From Phascolomyces articulosus (taxonomy: Eukaryota; Mucoromycota; Mucoromycetes; Mucorales; Lichtheimiaceae): a DNA stretch of 64,000 nucleotides. The stretch's first letter is position 1; the number at the start of each line of letters is the position of its first letter. The notes under the pieces are model-generated. The model ran no database searches and was not told the origin of the DNA. It saw only the letters and a list, made by a program, of their open reading frames with translations. Positions 1 to 11,926 of this stretch are shown in pieces. The stretch is taken from NCBI GenBank assembly GCA_025677815.1, contig JAIXMP010000048.1, forward strand, positions 1 through 64,000. The letters are read 5' to 3'. The position numbers and the translations under genes are program-made.

Positions 1-17
1 AAGCCGAGGAAACTTAC

Positions 18-210
18 CACCAACAGAGCGATGGTCGTCGCCGCCGTCAATTATTCGCTTCTCACCAATGGAGGGGGAAGAAGAACTGGAGCCGGAAGAA
101 GTGGAAGAGGTAGCTGTAGCAGATTCGGAATTAGAAGATGAGAAGGAGGTGGGGAATGCAGAATCCAAAGATTCTCATAATGCATCAAGATCCATAGGAT
201 CTCCGGTCAT
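18..210 (-). pseudogene. 5' part of an unidentified gene at the window edge, possibly broken
   Basis: On the minus strand an ATG at 210 opens a short frame (MTGDPMDLDAL) that meets a TGA at 177-175. The same frame then stays open to position 18, encoding a Ser-rich stretch (start ESLDSAFPTS, end GGDDHRSVG). It ends at a strong donor (GTAAGTTT, 17 downward). The continuous frame and good donor suggest a real first exon, with one stop codon either true (pseudogene) or a base error (TGG to TGA). The rest of the gene lies outside the window. I do not recognise the family, and the low complexity makes the coding call weak. Confidence 0.3.
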
Positions 211-218
211 GTTAGCAG

Positions 219-1230
219 CAGCAGCAGGGGTAATCGCAGTAGTAGCGAGGGTAGTAGTGGTATGGTAGTAGCAGCGACAGTGGTAGAGAGTGTGGCAGCG
301 GCAGTGGATGGAGTGATGAATATTAGTGGAATTCTCAACGCGAATGGGGGATAAGGAAAAAAAAAAGAATAAGAGGTATACACAGGCTTCCATGGCATTA
401 AATTAATTCGACGCCCGCCCGGAAAAAATAATTTGGCAGTGAAATTTTACACGGATATCATTATTAGTTAATAAATATAGAATTTCGATATACACTCACG
501 CAGATACACATACGTATTCAAGATAATGCTATAGTTATACATAATACAATTGTATGGATAAATTTATTATTATTGCTTTTATTATAAAAATACAAGCTTT
601 TATTATCATTAAGGAGTAAATCTTTTCAGTCTGAAACGAAGCAAAAGAAGGAATGCACGGGCTACTGTAACGAACATGTCCCTGATACCTTTTTTTTCGT
701 ATTTTATTTATTTGCTAATAAAGTGTTGTCAACGAAAAATTGAACCAATTGAATATTCCTTATTCTACTATAGACCATCTATATCATAGATTGTTGAAGG
801 CAGGTTTTCATTCTATAATAAAAATGTCACCATAGATTTTTTTTGTAGCAATAATACAAGTCATGTGTGAAAAATATAATGAGAATGTTTTTATAATAAT
901 AGAGTCAGAATAAGTTATTCAGCAGATTTATGAATCATATACAGGTGTCAAATTTGTGGGGTGTGGCTGCTAGGTACATTGATTACGCCACATAAAGCTG
1001 GTAGTAAAATATATCAAAATATGTGAATGTGGTATAAAATACTATTTTAGGATATATTCTCTTTTATTGGTGATGAGTAGGTATAACATTCCTACATATC
1101 ATGTACTTTATCTCAATGTTGAAATAGAAAATAAGCTGGTGAATTAAGATACACTCCTAGAAACTTTAACTTTTCCTGAGTAAAAAAAGTTTCACTCTAT
1201 CAATGAAATCGAAGTTAATACTTTTTTTTT
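219..1230. other. AT-rich non-coding stretch
   Basis: No frame with protein-like composition and no recognisable RNA gene was seen. The sequence has short poly-A/T runs and stop codons in every frame. Part of it is probably the promoter or leader of the minus-strand gene at the window edge. Confidence 0.5.
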
Positions 1231-1458
1231 TTACTTGATGGTTTTTAGTATAACAGATACTGCCACTGTTATAAATAAATAATAATAATACCATTTCAAA
1301 AGCTTGCTTAAATTGAACTGGAGAAGGACCATTATGGTTAGTAATGTAAAAAAAAAGCCAATGCTCTTGGATGCCTCAAGCACTTTCTCGGCAATGAAGG
1401 CATATCGGTTATCAAAGTCACTAAAGTCAATGACTGGGAAGCTGACGTTAAGAACCAT
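1231..1458 (-). pseudogene. 2-oxoglutarate/Fe(II) oxygenase N-terminal fragment
   Basis: The minus-strand frame starting at 1458 begins MVLNVSFPVIDFSDF and continues through an alanine/valine helix to KSIGFFF. This is the typical start of isopenicillin-N-synthase-like 2OG-Fe(II) dioxygenases (DIOX_N: PVIDFS, then a helix, then GFF). After a run of nine T on the coding strand the match jumps to another frame, which reads YITNHNGPSPVQFKQAF, the expected NHG region. The oligo-T run is therefore out of register (7 or 10 T would restore phase). No HxD...H iron-binding core was found downstream, so only about 55 residues of a roughly 300-residue enzyme remain. It is most likely a dead fragment. A cryptic intron is the alternative. 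Confidence 0.55.
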
Positions 1459-1619
1459 AGTATTGGGAATGGTATAATAAAAAAAAAAAGGAAAAGAAAA
1501 GAGATAATCCGCAGCAATGATAATTTATAACTTGTTTGAGAAATCTTTACTGCGCCACCTACTGTTGTTGCCTCACGCATGATAATTGTATTCTCACGTA
1601 TTTGTAACACTCGATACAT

Positions 1620-2015
1620 GATGTCAAATGCCCCATCTTATATATACAAATAAAAACGCTCAGTATTATTAACAATATATCAAACAATTCATTACATATC
1701 TATATTCCGAGAAAAAAAACCCAAAATTATGGTTAAATATTTCGTGCCCACACAACTATTACGTATTTACATAATGGAAAAAAAAATAAAGTGTGCAACA
1801 ATAATAGAATGAGTTGCTGCGAATCGTGAATTGATATATATGAGAACTTTTTTCAGCGATAAATTAGAAGATGGTGCAAAAATATATTAGAAAAAAAGAT
1901 ATTGTGATATATAAGCGTTGATTAAGTACTTTTTTTATTACATATATCCAATAGCAGTAATTAACCCCTTGCAAAAATAACATAACTTGTTGCCTGACCA
2001 ATAGGTTTGTAAATT
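1620..2015. other. AT-rich spacer
   Basis: This stretch contains no recognisable gene. It should hold the 3' untranslated region of the minus-strand F-box gene that ends at 2016. Confidence 0.5.
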
Positions 2016-4513
2016 TCAATCCCTAAACGTATCCAAAGTAAATGAACCACCTCGTTCTCGAAGAATAGTCCCAGCCTGAAACATATCTCTCTTCTCTTTG
2101 GGAGACATTGAATTGTAATTGTTGATACCGGACATTGCCTTCACATCACTTCGCAGTAACACAAAAGTCTTTAATGAATGCAGTTCCTTGACCAATTGCA
2201 ATATGATATCATGAGGAATATCCATACGCAGATACGAAATAGACAGCTTTTTAGTGGAAGATTCCAAGGATGGTTGTTCTTGGGAGACCGACGGAGGATG
2301 GATAGCTTGCTGGGCTAAGGAGAGTATACCCTCGGAAGTATAAGAAGGATAGCCAATAATATCGATATAACGAATTCGATAACAATGCTTTGCTAGCATT
2401 CTTAAAGCATCATCGTCAACAAACAATTGTCCTGGTTGATATAAATAAGATTGGAAATTCCCCAATGTGTCAAAAGAAACACCTGGTTTTGATTGATTGA
2501 TAAAAAGCGCTTCCAAAGCAGGAAGACATGGAAACAGCATTCTCAGTATATTATTCTTCTTGTCGATGGATCCAATGGCTTTTTCTTGTGTATCCATATC
2601 ATAATATCTATCATCAAGATGCAATTCTCGTAAATTGGATCCAATAGGATAGTTATTATCATACCATGAGAGCAAGGATTGTATAGCGACCCTATCCCAC
2701 TCTAAGTATAAAAGTTCTAATGATCCTTGGTTGCGTTTATTGTTTAAAATTGAATAGCAACGCTCCCAAGTAAATCTCCTTGATTGTTGATAATTGGGAT
2801 GTTCTAATGAGTCATCGAATTTCGAGTAAAAGATGACAAAGCGAGCAAGTCCTTTTTTACAAGCAGTAGTGGTGGTTGGTGACAGTGATGAAATATCATT
2901 ATTGCTGGAGGAAGAAGAGATCTTCTTTTCTATAGTACAGTTATCTTTAGGGTGGGTGTTGTTCTTTGCAATATTTTTAACATTATAAATAGTGTCGTTA
3001 ACGTCATCGAATTCATTCTTGTCGAAATCACATAAACGAAGATCACGAGGACGTTTTTCCATTCGATTTCCCAGAATCAAGTTTTTTAACTGTGGGCAGT
3101 TTTTTAAAGCAGCTTCAGCGCACGATTCTAGTTTGAACTTAGGACTTTCACAGGTAATGAACAGATGCAAAAGACTGGGGCAACGCGAAAAAAACATACC
3201 GTCCTCGACGAGTAGTGCATTAAGTTCCTTTCTTTGGTGATAAGTAGAAGCTTCAAAACAGAGTTTTAGAAAAGTAAGTGTTGAGAATGTCGGGAATAAA
3301 CTGAATCGATTGCCATCATTTCCATTACCCACAAGTGGTGTAGATGGAACTCTATTATTATAGCCTCGCTGTAGAAAGGTAATGTGTGTCAAATTTGAAC
3401 AGGAGATCAGGATTGGAATGATACTTGTATCAAAAGGAACACCATAACTATAAAACTCGGCTTGCTTGAAAGGCGGGTTTTTCATGCTTTTCAAAACGAT
3501 TCCCAGATGATCAACAGATTCTTTGTCATCTTTAAACTTGGGATTATAGAAATCTATATTTTTTTTTTTAAAAAAAAAGAAAGAGATAAGAAGAGGAAAA
3601 AATCATACAAGTATTTAACAAGTATGTAATATTTCGAAAGAAAGATTAGTGAAACGTTCCATATAAATTGCAGAAAACACGATATCGTATCTTTGGTAGT
3701 ATTGAAAATTTGCATAAAATATAGTATCTTACCTAATTTCTTGATACTATGATCCTCTTTAGAAATGGATAAAAGGAGATTCGTTATATCTTTTATTTTC
3801 ATCCTGACTCGAGGATTTTCAAAAGAATTATAATTCACATATACTTTGGTAGGTTTGGATTTTTGTTGTTTAGTAATTACTACCCTTGGCATCAGTGATC
3901 GCATGGCTTCTTCTGCTAGTCTTTCGTTGTCAGATTCCATTTTGCTCCAAAAGTAAGGTGAGGTAGATAAAAGTTTGCACCATTGTCTACAAACTCTTGT
4001 ACATTCCACTAAATCTTCAAAATTATCCAAATGTTCAAATATTTTGAGTATAATTTCGTAAGGAATGGATTGATGGAATTGATGACTATGTTGTACCAAT
4101 GTGGCGAAGATCCTCTGTCTTTCCTCTTTTAGAATTAATAAGTCTTGGTGCTGAGTAACACAAGTGTTGTCGTTGTCTATTTTCTTTTGATTCGGTGATT
4201 TCCATTTATTATTAGTAGTATCGTCATGGATCAAAGGCTCACTTGTTGTGTCGTCGTTACTGGAATGTTGGATAATATTAAGCAATGATGAAAAGTGTTT
4301 TATTCCATCGTCATACGCTTCGATTGCTGCACGAAGGTTATTTTGTTCAATATAAATGTTGGCAAGTTCAAGATATCCTTTAATGTAACTTGGAGACTTT
4401 TGAATAAATTTTTCAGCTTTCCGCTGCCTTGAGGCTAAACTTCGATTCATAAAAAGCGAGTCTGGCACTACATCGTATGCAATATTTTTTATTTGTTGGA
4501 ATAGCGACGACAT
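2016..4513 (-). CDS. TPR/F-box/LRR protein A (SCF-type adaptor)
   Basis: Two exons, 4513-3733 and 3553-2016, join in phase 1 (G|AT) across a 179-bp GT-AG intron to give about 772 residues. The order is: a conserved N-terminal module (MSSLFQQIKN; TPR-like helices at about 30-75 with KGYLELANIY), a disordered Asn/Asp/Thr linker, an F-box at about 149-192 (IPYEIILKIFEHL...CRQWCKLL...FW), then LRR-like repeats to the C-terminus (FPCLPALEALFI, HCYRIRYIDIIGY). F-box proteins bind Skp1 and bring substrates to SCF ubiquitin ligases; the LRR part would select the target. It is a close paralog of the genes at 26955-29479 and 51338-53841, with the same intron position and the same C-terminal motif (ERGGS). 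The 3' end of the intron carries a T-run/A-run junction at 3560-3578. The substrate is unknown. Confidence 0.88.
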
Positions 4514-5589
4514 AGTATTTGATGATATTTAATAAAAAAAAAAAATAGAAAGAAGAAAAAGAAACACACTGCTTTTTTCACTATTGGTTAAAATAACAAT
4601 ATTTACTGCTATTCACATGTTGTGATAAAAATAGCTTAAACCTTATTTGTCAATGGAGCAAAAAGCTAAGAACAGCAAGTTGTGTAAAATCAAAAGTGTC
4701 TATTTATATTTCCTATTTATATCGTATACAGCTGAGAAAGAACCACCACCATCAAATTTTCTAACACTGTTAGAGGCAAGTTGGTTCGTGCTACCCATTA
4801 TGAGGTGTGGTATTGAAAAAAAAAATCCAACATTCTGCGTAGACATCCAATGGCGCCCGATCATTTATGATTTTCTCTACTGGTTATATTCCCTTTGTGT
4901 TAGCCAAGTTCCATATACAATAATTATTTCTAATTACGTTTACACTTGCTGAAGCCCTGTTTATTCTATCCAAAGTAAATTACGACTTTTACTTGTTCCT
5001 CTTCTTATAATAATATATGTTGTGTATAAATTGTTCAAGGAAGAAGAAGCTACCTTTATTTTATTATTTATGAACATTGTTATATTGTGGTGAGTTTTTT
5101 CATAATATTATTGGCAATGATAATTCTTTTTGAAGAGTACATATTGTACGGATCAAAAATCACGGAGAAAAATTTAAAATCTCAGAAGTACAAAAGAGTG
5201 AACTTTACGCAGCACAATTATTTAATAATATAAAAATATATCCTTCCTGTGACTATAAGAAAGGTATATGGTAGTCACCTAAAGCAGTGTAAATGTTAAA
5301 GATAATTAAACTTTCAAAAAATTTCCAATCATGCAAAAAAAAATTTCTGGATAATTTCATGTCATCTGATGTCATAAATGTGGGGATTATTGAAAGCAAA
5401 AACACGGACCGATTTATTGCCGGAAAAGATTCGGAAGAAGAAATACTATTTATCCGGTGTAGTCTATGGTCATGAAAATCCTGTGTATATAAACAGAGGG
5501 ATATTCGCTGCCAGATAACATCAACAGATCAAAAAATTATAAGATCAACAAACCGGTCAATTACTTTTTTTTTATTATTAAACACAATT
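4514..5589. other. Divergent intergenic region
   Basis: This 1.1-kb region lies between the minus-strand F-box gene A and the plus-strand methyltransferase, so it should carry both promoters. Short open frames here have no protein-like pattern. A TATA-like site for the methyltransferase is listed separately. Confidence 0.5.
5486..5494 (+). promoter_or_regulatory. TATA-like box of the methyltransferase gene
   Basis: The sequence GTATATAAA lies about 95 bp before the start codon at 5590, a plausible core-promoter position with a short leader. It is called by pattern and position only. Confidence 0.4.
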
Positions 5590-6820
5590 ATGAACACTGT
5601 CAAGTATATTAACCATAAACCTTTCCTCGCCTATTTCACGGTAATGATGCAGTAGAAGAAATGAATGTTATTCAATCGATAATAAAAATAGATAACCATT
5701 TCGGATCACTTATTATTTCAATCTTTATTTTTGTTTAGAATCTCTTGGAATCGCGTAATTTCACTCAACCAATCCGCTTATTGGAAGCAGGATGTGGGTA
5801 AGAATACCAACCTTTCTATACCTTTTTTTTCCCGTAAATACAATAGATTATTTACGTGACGAATAATATTTAATTTATAAATATAGCCCTGGTCATTTTG
5901 CTGCATTGTTGAAGGATCAACTCAAGGACCGTATTGATATTATAGCTATTGACCCATCGGAAGAAGGCATCAAAGCTTGTGCAAATCATAATGCAGATGT
6001 AAATTACCTTGTCACTACGATTCTTGATATGGACAAGGAAAAATATGCCAATTATTTTGATGTGATTTTATTCACGAAATCACTTCATCATTGTGATCCT
6101 TTGGATGCTGTAAGTTTATTCTTTTAATTAAATTGTTTTATTTTCTAATAACAAAGACACATACTATTTATTTTATTAGACCATTGATCAAACTTACAAG
6201 TTCCTCAAGAAGAACGGTATTGTTGTTGCTGAAGAATTCGATCGTGATGCTATTGATGAACAAACTGCTCGTTGGTTTTTCGAGCGTTTGGATTTGATTC
6301 AAGCTGGTAATCACATAAAACCACCCACTTTGAAGAATGAATCTTTGCTAAAACGATGGACGGCCTTGATCGATCCAGCTACCGGCTCGCCTATGGATCG
6401 CTGGAATTCATTTTTTGATGTACGTGGTTTTGAAGGCCTTTTCAAGCATGGTCTTCAAGGTGATCGTATGTCTGTACATAGTGCAATGACTCAATCCCTT
6501 GCAAAAAGATTTAGTAAAAACGAAGATCAAGAATCCATGGTTGTCAAGGCGGTTCATAATCAATCATTTTTAACCTGTAGTATTGTATTTTTTGGGTATG
6601 TTACTTCGTCAATTAAAAACATTAATATGATTGGAAATCAAGAAAAAATAACTTATTTTTCTAAATATTCATATGTCGTATTTTTTTTTCTAGATTGGAA
6701 GATACACCCATTGGGACGGCAATCTTGGAAACATTTATGAAACAAGAAGAAGTTGCTATCAAGGATGGGACCATCAAGGGTACAGGAGTTACCTATATTG
6801 TTGAAAAACAAGAAGACTAA
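5590..6820 (+). CDS. Class I SAM-dependent methyltransferase
   Basis: Five exons (5590-5640, 5739-5797, 5887-6109, 6180-6595, 6694-6820) with GT-AG introns of 70-98 bp give a 291-residue protein in one frame. Motif I (LLEAGCGPGHFA, about residues 31-42) spans the second splice junction. It is followed by the acidic motif II region (IIAIDPSEEGI) and the motif IV region (YFDVILFTKSLHHC). This is a Rossmann-fold SAM binder of the Methyltransf_11/12/23 type. No signal peptide or membrane segment is visible, so it is probably cytosolic. The acceptor substrate cannot be told from sequence; small-molecule methylation is the usual role. The reading frame is intact and ends in KQED. Confidence 0.85.
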
Positions 6821-6856
6821 AGAAAACCCAGATATTCTTTTTCTTTTTATGCAATC

Positions 6857-6862
6857 AATAAA
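6857..6862 (+). terminator. Poly(A) signal AATAAA
   Basis: A canonical AATAAA lies 37 bp after the methyltransferase stop codon, at the expected distance for 3'-end formation. Confidence 0.5.
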
Positions 6863-9521
6863 TTTAGTAACTATTACGTACGTATGATCGTATTTTAGTA
6901 TCGATCGTATTATATTTATATGTTGTATTTATTTTTCATAACCTTTTGTCATTATATTCAAGCCTAGTAGTAATAGGCAATAAAACAGTATACTATATAA
7001 TATTTATTTGGAGAAAGCATTTTTATCTTGTTGTTATGTCATAGAAGAAGTAATATCTAGTTTCACCCAAACAATAGGATGATGATTTTGAAAAAGTAAT
7101 TATTAAATATAAAAAGTTCCTGCTTCTTTTTCTACTGTTTGTAAAATTGGATGCAGATCACTGATCTCATTGTATAACGTTTCACCAAATTACTTTCGTA
7201 CCCTCCGCCTGTGCAGAATGACAGCAAAAACGTGATATCGATTTTTATTTCCCAGCATTTAAAATTGACTTTTTTTTTTTTTTTTTTTTTGCAATCATAG
7301 CCATTTGTTGTTATATCATCCATCCATCAAATAAAAGAAACCTATATTCTATTATTTGAAAAAAATATTCGTAGTATAAGGTATGAACTGGAAGGAGTAA
7401 AAAAAATAAAAGCTCTTCTATAAAACATATTTATATCATGCCACAAGAATAAGGTAGAGAAAAATTGCTGAAAGAGATCGACGGTTTTATACATAACGCT
7501 TGGGTAGTACCTTCCGAAAATTACACAACCATACACGCGCCAAGAAGACGCAGTGTGTGTTTGTACTCTTTTGCTTGTAACAGCCGGAGCAGTAGCAAAT
7601 AACAGTACACTATTAGTGGTCAGCGTTTCCTTAATGGAAAATGGCAGAGGTTATGTACTATTCAAGTTCTCAGGTCATATAAAAAAAAGCGCTGTAAACA
7701 AACATGAATTACCATTAATACGAGTTATGTTATATAATGAGTATAGAACCATCAAGAACTTCTCTACTCTATAAAAGACAATTCCACGTACCTGCCATTG
7801 TTGTTCCTTTTTTTTTGAATGTAAAATGTTCAATATTCTACTGTGTACCTATATCAAATATGTCATCTAATAAATACTACTATTAATGATTATTTTTATG
7901 GGAGTAAAATATGATCAAAATGATTCTCTGTCACACTGATGCATTATATTCGAAGTTATTGCTCTAACTATAGAATATTAAGCAATGATGATGATGGCTT
8001 ACCATATTGATCCTTTCATCCATCATCTTGTTGATAATTATTAGCTGACATGATCTACTGAGACTAATGATGGTGGTGGTACACATGTATAATCAAAATA
8101 TAACATAAAGTTATCTTTTATTATAGTATCATTGTAATAATGCCTAACTATCGGGAATGTACGCATCAATGAATACTCGCCGTCATTACTTTGTTCTTTT
8201 TATCAAATCCGGTATTATTATATCATTCAAATAGAGATACCGAATAAAAGTTCACGTGCAAAATGGAAAAATTACTTAACGTTGGTTGACAACCAAATAT
8301 TTATTTAATAAATAGATATAAATTGGGCAAAAATAACATTTAGATTCTGGATGTTATTTTTACCATATAATAAAAACGCATAAATAACTTTTTTTTTCGT
8401 CGTACGTAAGACAATATTATATGCTCTACAAAAACTTGAATCATATATCAGTAGTAAGTAGGCTTATTTATTATAAAAGTGCCTTCCCCATTTAAAGACA
8501 TGGATAACATCATCCTTTTAAAATATATATATAATAGTTACATGATATGAAATTTATTTACCGGATAAAAAAAGTTACCCAAAGGTTTCCTGACTTACGT
8601 ATTAATGTATGAATTAAAAACAAGTTAGTAAAACGACATACATGAAGTTATTGACTCCATGTTTGTTCATTGAGTATAATATAAAAACATTGCTATATAT
8701 TAAACTATCGGTAAAAAGAAACCCCTTCCTTTTTCATCATCATCGTTGACTGTAAAATATAAAATCGATATAGGTAAATAACTCCTTATTTTTTTATTGT
8801 TTAAGTTAATAATAATATATCATGTCACTTTATATACCAGTTTATCTCATATAGTTATTGGTAATAATAATAATAAAAGAAGGGCCCCCTCCCCTACTTT
8901 TTTTTAACTTTATATATATATCAATTTATGATATGATATGATTTTTTTTTTGCTTCTTCAATAGTTGATTATAATAATAATATAATAAATTAGAAAAGGT
9001 TACACAATTTACCTGGTGGTAGTATAGTCAGGTATTATGCCTGGAGTATAATATATATATTTTAGCCCATGTGCTACAAAACTATGATTATTTTTACCCA
9101 TCGAATTCATTAAAAGAAAAGAAAAGGAGACTTAAATAAAGAAAAAAAAAAAGGATCTACACCAAGTCAAGATGGGTAGTAACTATTTTCACATCTGAGA
9201 TACAAAGATTTTATTAAAAGTTGTATCCAATTGGCTTAAAGTGATAACTCGTTTTGACTTTTAGCATCGTAGCACCAGTTTCATTAAAAAAACTTTGTTT
9301 TTTTTGTTACTTTCTTTCTTGTTGTCTTCTTCGACTTCTTCGTCTTCTTGTTCTTCTTTCTTCTTCTTTCTTTTTTTTTTCTCTACTTAGTTACTACTTT
9401 ATATATATATTATTCCCTTCCTTATATTTAATACCATCTAATACTATTACTATTACTACTTAACTACTTATTACTACTACCCTTTAATATTAATATTAAT
9501 ACAAATATATAATCTTCATGG
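6863..9521. other. Long AT-rich intergenic region
   Basis: About 2.6 kb has no supportable gene. Several frames of 60-75 codons exist but are low in complexity or Phe/Leu/Tyr-rich, as expected of AT-rich non-coding DNA. A pyrimidine-rich block (TTC/CTT) at about 9295-9380 and TA-rich DNA precede the gene at 9522 and probably belong to its promoter or leader. Confidence 0.5.
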
Positions 9522-11926
9522 ATGATCGCCTCAACATTCCCTCGTGGCAGTAGTAGTAGTAGTAGTCAATCTACTACCTGTCAGTTTATATTTTTATTTA
9601 TTTTATTTTCTACATTATTCAATATCGCCTATACCCATGGTAAATAGCATAAATCTTTACCCAGCAATCATAAATAATATAAAAGAATGACAATCAGTTT
9701 AATTTTATTCATTGCTACATCATATGCTGCTGTTTAGATTCAACTAATAAACATGAAGCGATTTTAATTCGAAGACAAGATGATCCTGGATGGGTTGAAG
9801 GGGATGGAGACGAAGATGAAGCGACCCCAACAGAAACAGACGATTGGCAAGATCCTACCACAACAGATGACTGGGCAGATCCTACATCAACAGACGAATG
9901 GGCTGATCCAACACCAACTGATGACTGGACTGATCCTACAACAACTGACGAATGGGCTGATCCTACGACAACCGACGAATGGACTGATCCTACGACAACA
10001 GACGAATGGACTGATCCAACAACTACAGACGAATGGACTGATCCTACCACTACCGATGATTGGCAGGATCCTTCATCAACCGAGGATTGGCAAGATCCAT
10101 CAACAACAGATGACTGGCAAGATCCTACAACGACGGACGATTGGCAAGATCCAACCACCACCACTGACTATGTCGAAGAAAGTACCACTGATCCCATTGC
10201 CGCTATTCCCACGACAACCACAACAACAGAACAACCTGTAACAACCGAAGCACCTTCCTCCAGCGTCGAAGAACAGCAACCTACTACTTCATTTACAGTC
10301 ACTTCTTCTACAGCTACTCCATCCCTTGTTCTTGGTAGTAATGAATGTGCTGAAGATCCCAATGCAGTCAATGGTAATTGTCCCAACGATTACTTCTGTA
10401 ATGCCGCCACAAAACAATGTAATGCATTGAGTGACAATGGTGGTCAGTGTTTCGAGGATTTCCAATGTAAATCAAGTTATTGTAGTAGTGGTACATGTGG
10501 TGACAAACCCAGCAAAGACGAAGGTGCCAGTTTGTCAGGAGGTGAAATTGCCGGTGTCACCATTGGTTCGGTAGCAGGTGCTGTTTTTATTGTGGGTGCT
10601 CTCATGTGGTGTCAAAAACGACGATCCCGTCAAGTCAGTTCAAGAGCTCGTAAATTTGAACAAATTCGTACAGAAGATGAAGATTTGGAAGCCGTAGGCG
10701 TAATGCGTGATACAGGTCATCGGGCTTCAAAATATAACTTGTTGACATCTTTGATGACAGGTACTGCTGTTGGTCGTTCATTATCACGTATGAATCAAAA
10801 TAATGCTAGTAGTCGTAGTATGCATAGTCAAGATTATTTATCTCATAGTCCACAACCTGCCATGTCAGAAAAATCCATGCCTAATTCTTCGTCCAGTGGT
10901 ATGGCTGATGCTTCCGTAGGTGCTGTGGGTGGTGTTGCTATGGCTGGTGCTGCTGCAGCAGCAGCAGCTCATAATCATTATAATGATCGACAATCGAAAA
11001 TTGATCCTAATATGTATGAAGATCAACAATATTATGGCAACTTGGCCCCTTCTTCACCTACACATAATACTGCTAGAAATCCTGAAGACGAACAAAACGC
11101 TCGCGCACTTGTTCAAACACAGCAACATTTGCAGCAGCAACTTCATGATCCTTACAGAATGTCTCAAGCATCAGCCATTGATCCATTTGGTGCCGCTTCA
11201 ACCTATAATAACGCTACTCAACCTTCATCATCTGTTGAACGACCTGCTACAACAGTTCTTCGTGAATCTACCTTTAATAACCTTCACGCTCCTATTTTCC
11301 ATGTCAGCGCACCACAAGATGATAATACAGTTGCTGCAGGTGGAGGTGCCTATGTTCCTACAGTAGCACCTAGTCTAAATAATCAACCACATCAATCACC
11401 AGAAATGGATGCCTTTGGTGCTAGTGGTGGAGGAGGAGGAAGTAAAAGAGGAAGTTGGTTATTAAAAGAAATTGCTGCACGATGGCAACAAGGTTCCGCT
11501 ACTGGTGCGCGTGCATCGGGTGTCACAGCAACATCGACAGATACAAGTGGCAGTCAACTTGAAAATAATAATGATAATCACAACAATAATACGAATTTAA
11601 ATGTCGATCAAGCTAAACCAAGTGGTTCACCACAAAACAATGATGCTATGATGGGAGGATTATGGGATGATGGATTAGCAAGTGCAGGTGGTAGTTCGGT
11701 TGCACGTTCAGCATCCACAGCATCTACCAATCCTTTCCGTAGTAGTGTTTCCAATCCTAGAGATAGTGTCATTTCGGCTTTGCGTATACCACCTATTCAA
11801 GAGGATGCTTGGACTTTGGAAGATCATATCTCATTATCAAGCGATGATAATAGGACTGTGACCAAAGAAAACATGAATGATACCTCAGCTACTACCGGTC
11901 CTTTAACCCAACAAGAAAAAAAATAA
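9522..11926 (+). CDS. Single-pass surface protein with tandem acidic repeats and Cys-rich domain
   Basis: Two exons, 9522-9639 and 9738-11926, join in phase 1 to give about 768 residues. The order is: a signal peptide (hydrophobic FIFLFILFSTLF, about residues 21-38); twelve 9-residue repeats of pattern D-[DE]-W-x-D-P-[TS]-x-T; a Ser/Thr-rich stalk; a small Cys-rich domain (NECAEDPNAVNGNCPNDYFC through SSYCSSGTCG, 10 Cys); a transmembrane helix (AGVTIGSVAGAVFIVGALMW) with a basic stop-transfer (CQKRRSR); and a long Asn/Gln/Ser-rich cytoplasmic tail. The layout resembles fungal wall-stress or mucin-type sensors (Wsc/Mid2/Msb2-like), but no Wsc domain is present and the family is not recognised. 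A sensor or adhesin role is inference. Confidence 0.8.
9839..10162 (+). repeat. In-frame minisatellite, 12 x 27 bp
   Basis: Twelve tandem 27-bp units run without gaps and encode D-[DE/ED]-W-[QAT]-D-P-[TS]-x-T. Units differ mainly at synonymous sites and at the residue after Trp (Gln, Ala or Thr). The block lies in the extracellular part of the membrane protein at 9522-11926, where copy number could change by slippage or unequal crossing-over without breaking the frame. Confidence 0.93.

Noticed and set aside
68..268. Acidic Glu-rich plus-strand frame at the window start
   Set aside because: It is the antisense of the Ser-rich minus-strand exon, which ends at a proper donor; the acidic frame ends in Val/Ala repeats without a stop context or splice support.
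4647..4952. 101-codon plus-strand frame
   Set aside because: It has no domain pattern and lies in the divergent promoter region between two supported genes; its composition fits AT-rich background.
7132..7774. Three frames of 63-73 codons in the 6.8-9.5 kb spacer
   Set aside because: They are rich in Phe, Tyr, Ser and Lys runs, lack splice continuity and match no family I know.
9715..10164. Minus-strand repetitive frame (VVVGSCQSS repeats)
   Set aside because: It is the reverse complement of the 27-bp repeat array; the sense frame has a signal peptide, TM helix and closing intron phase, so it is the real one.
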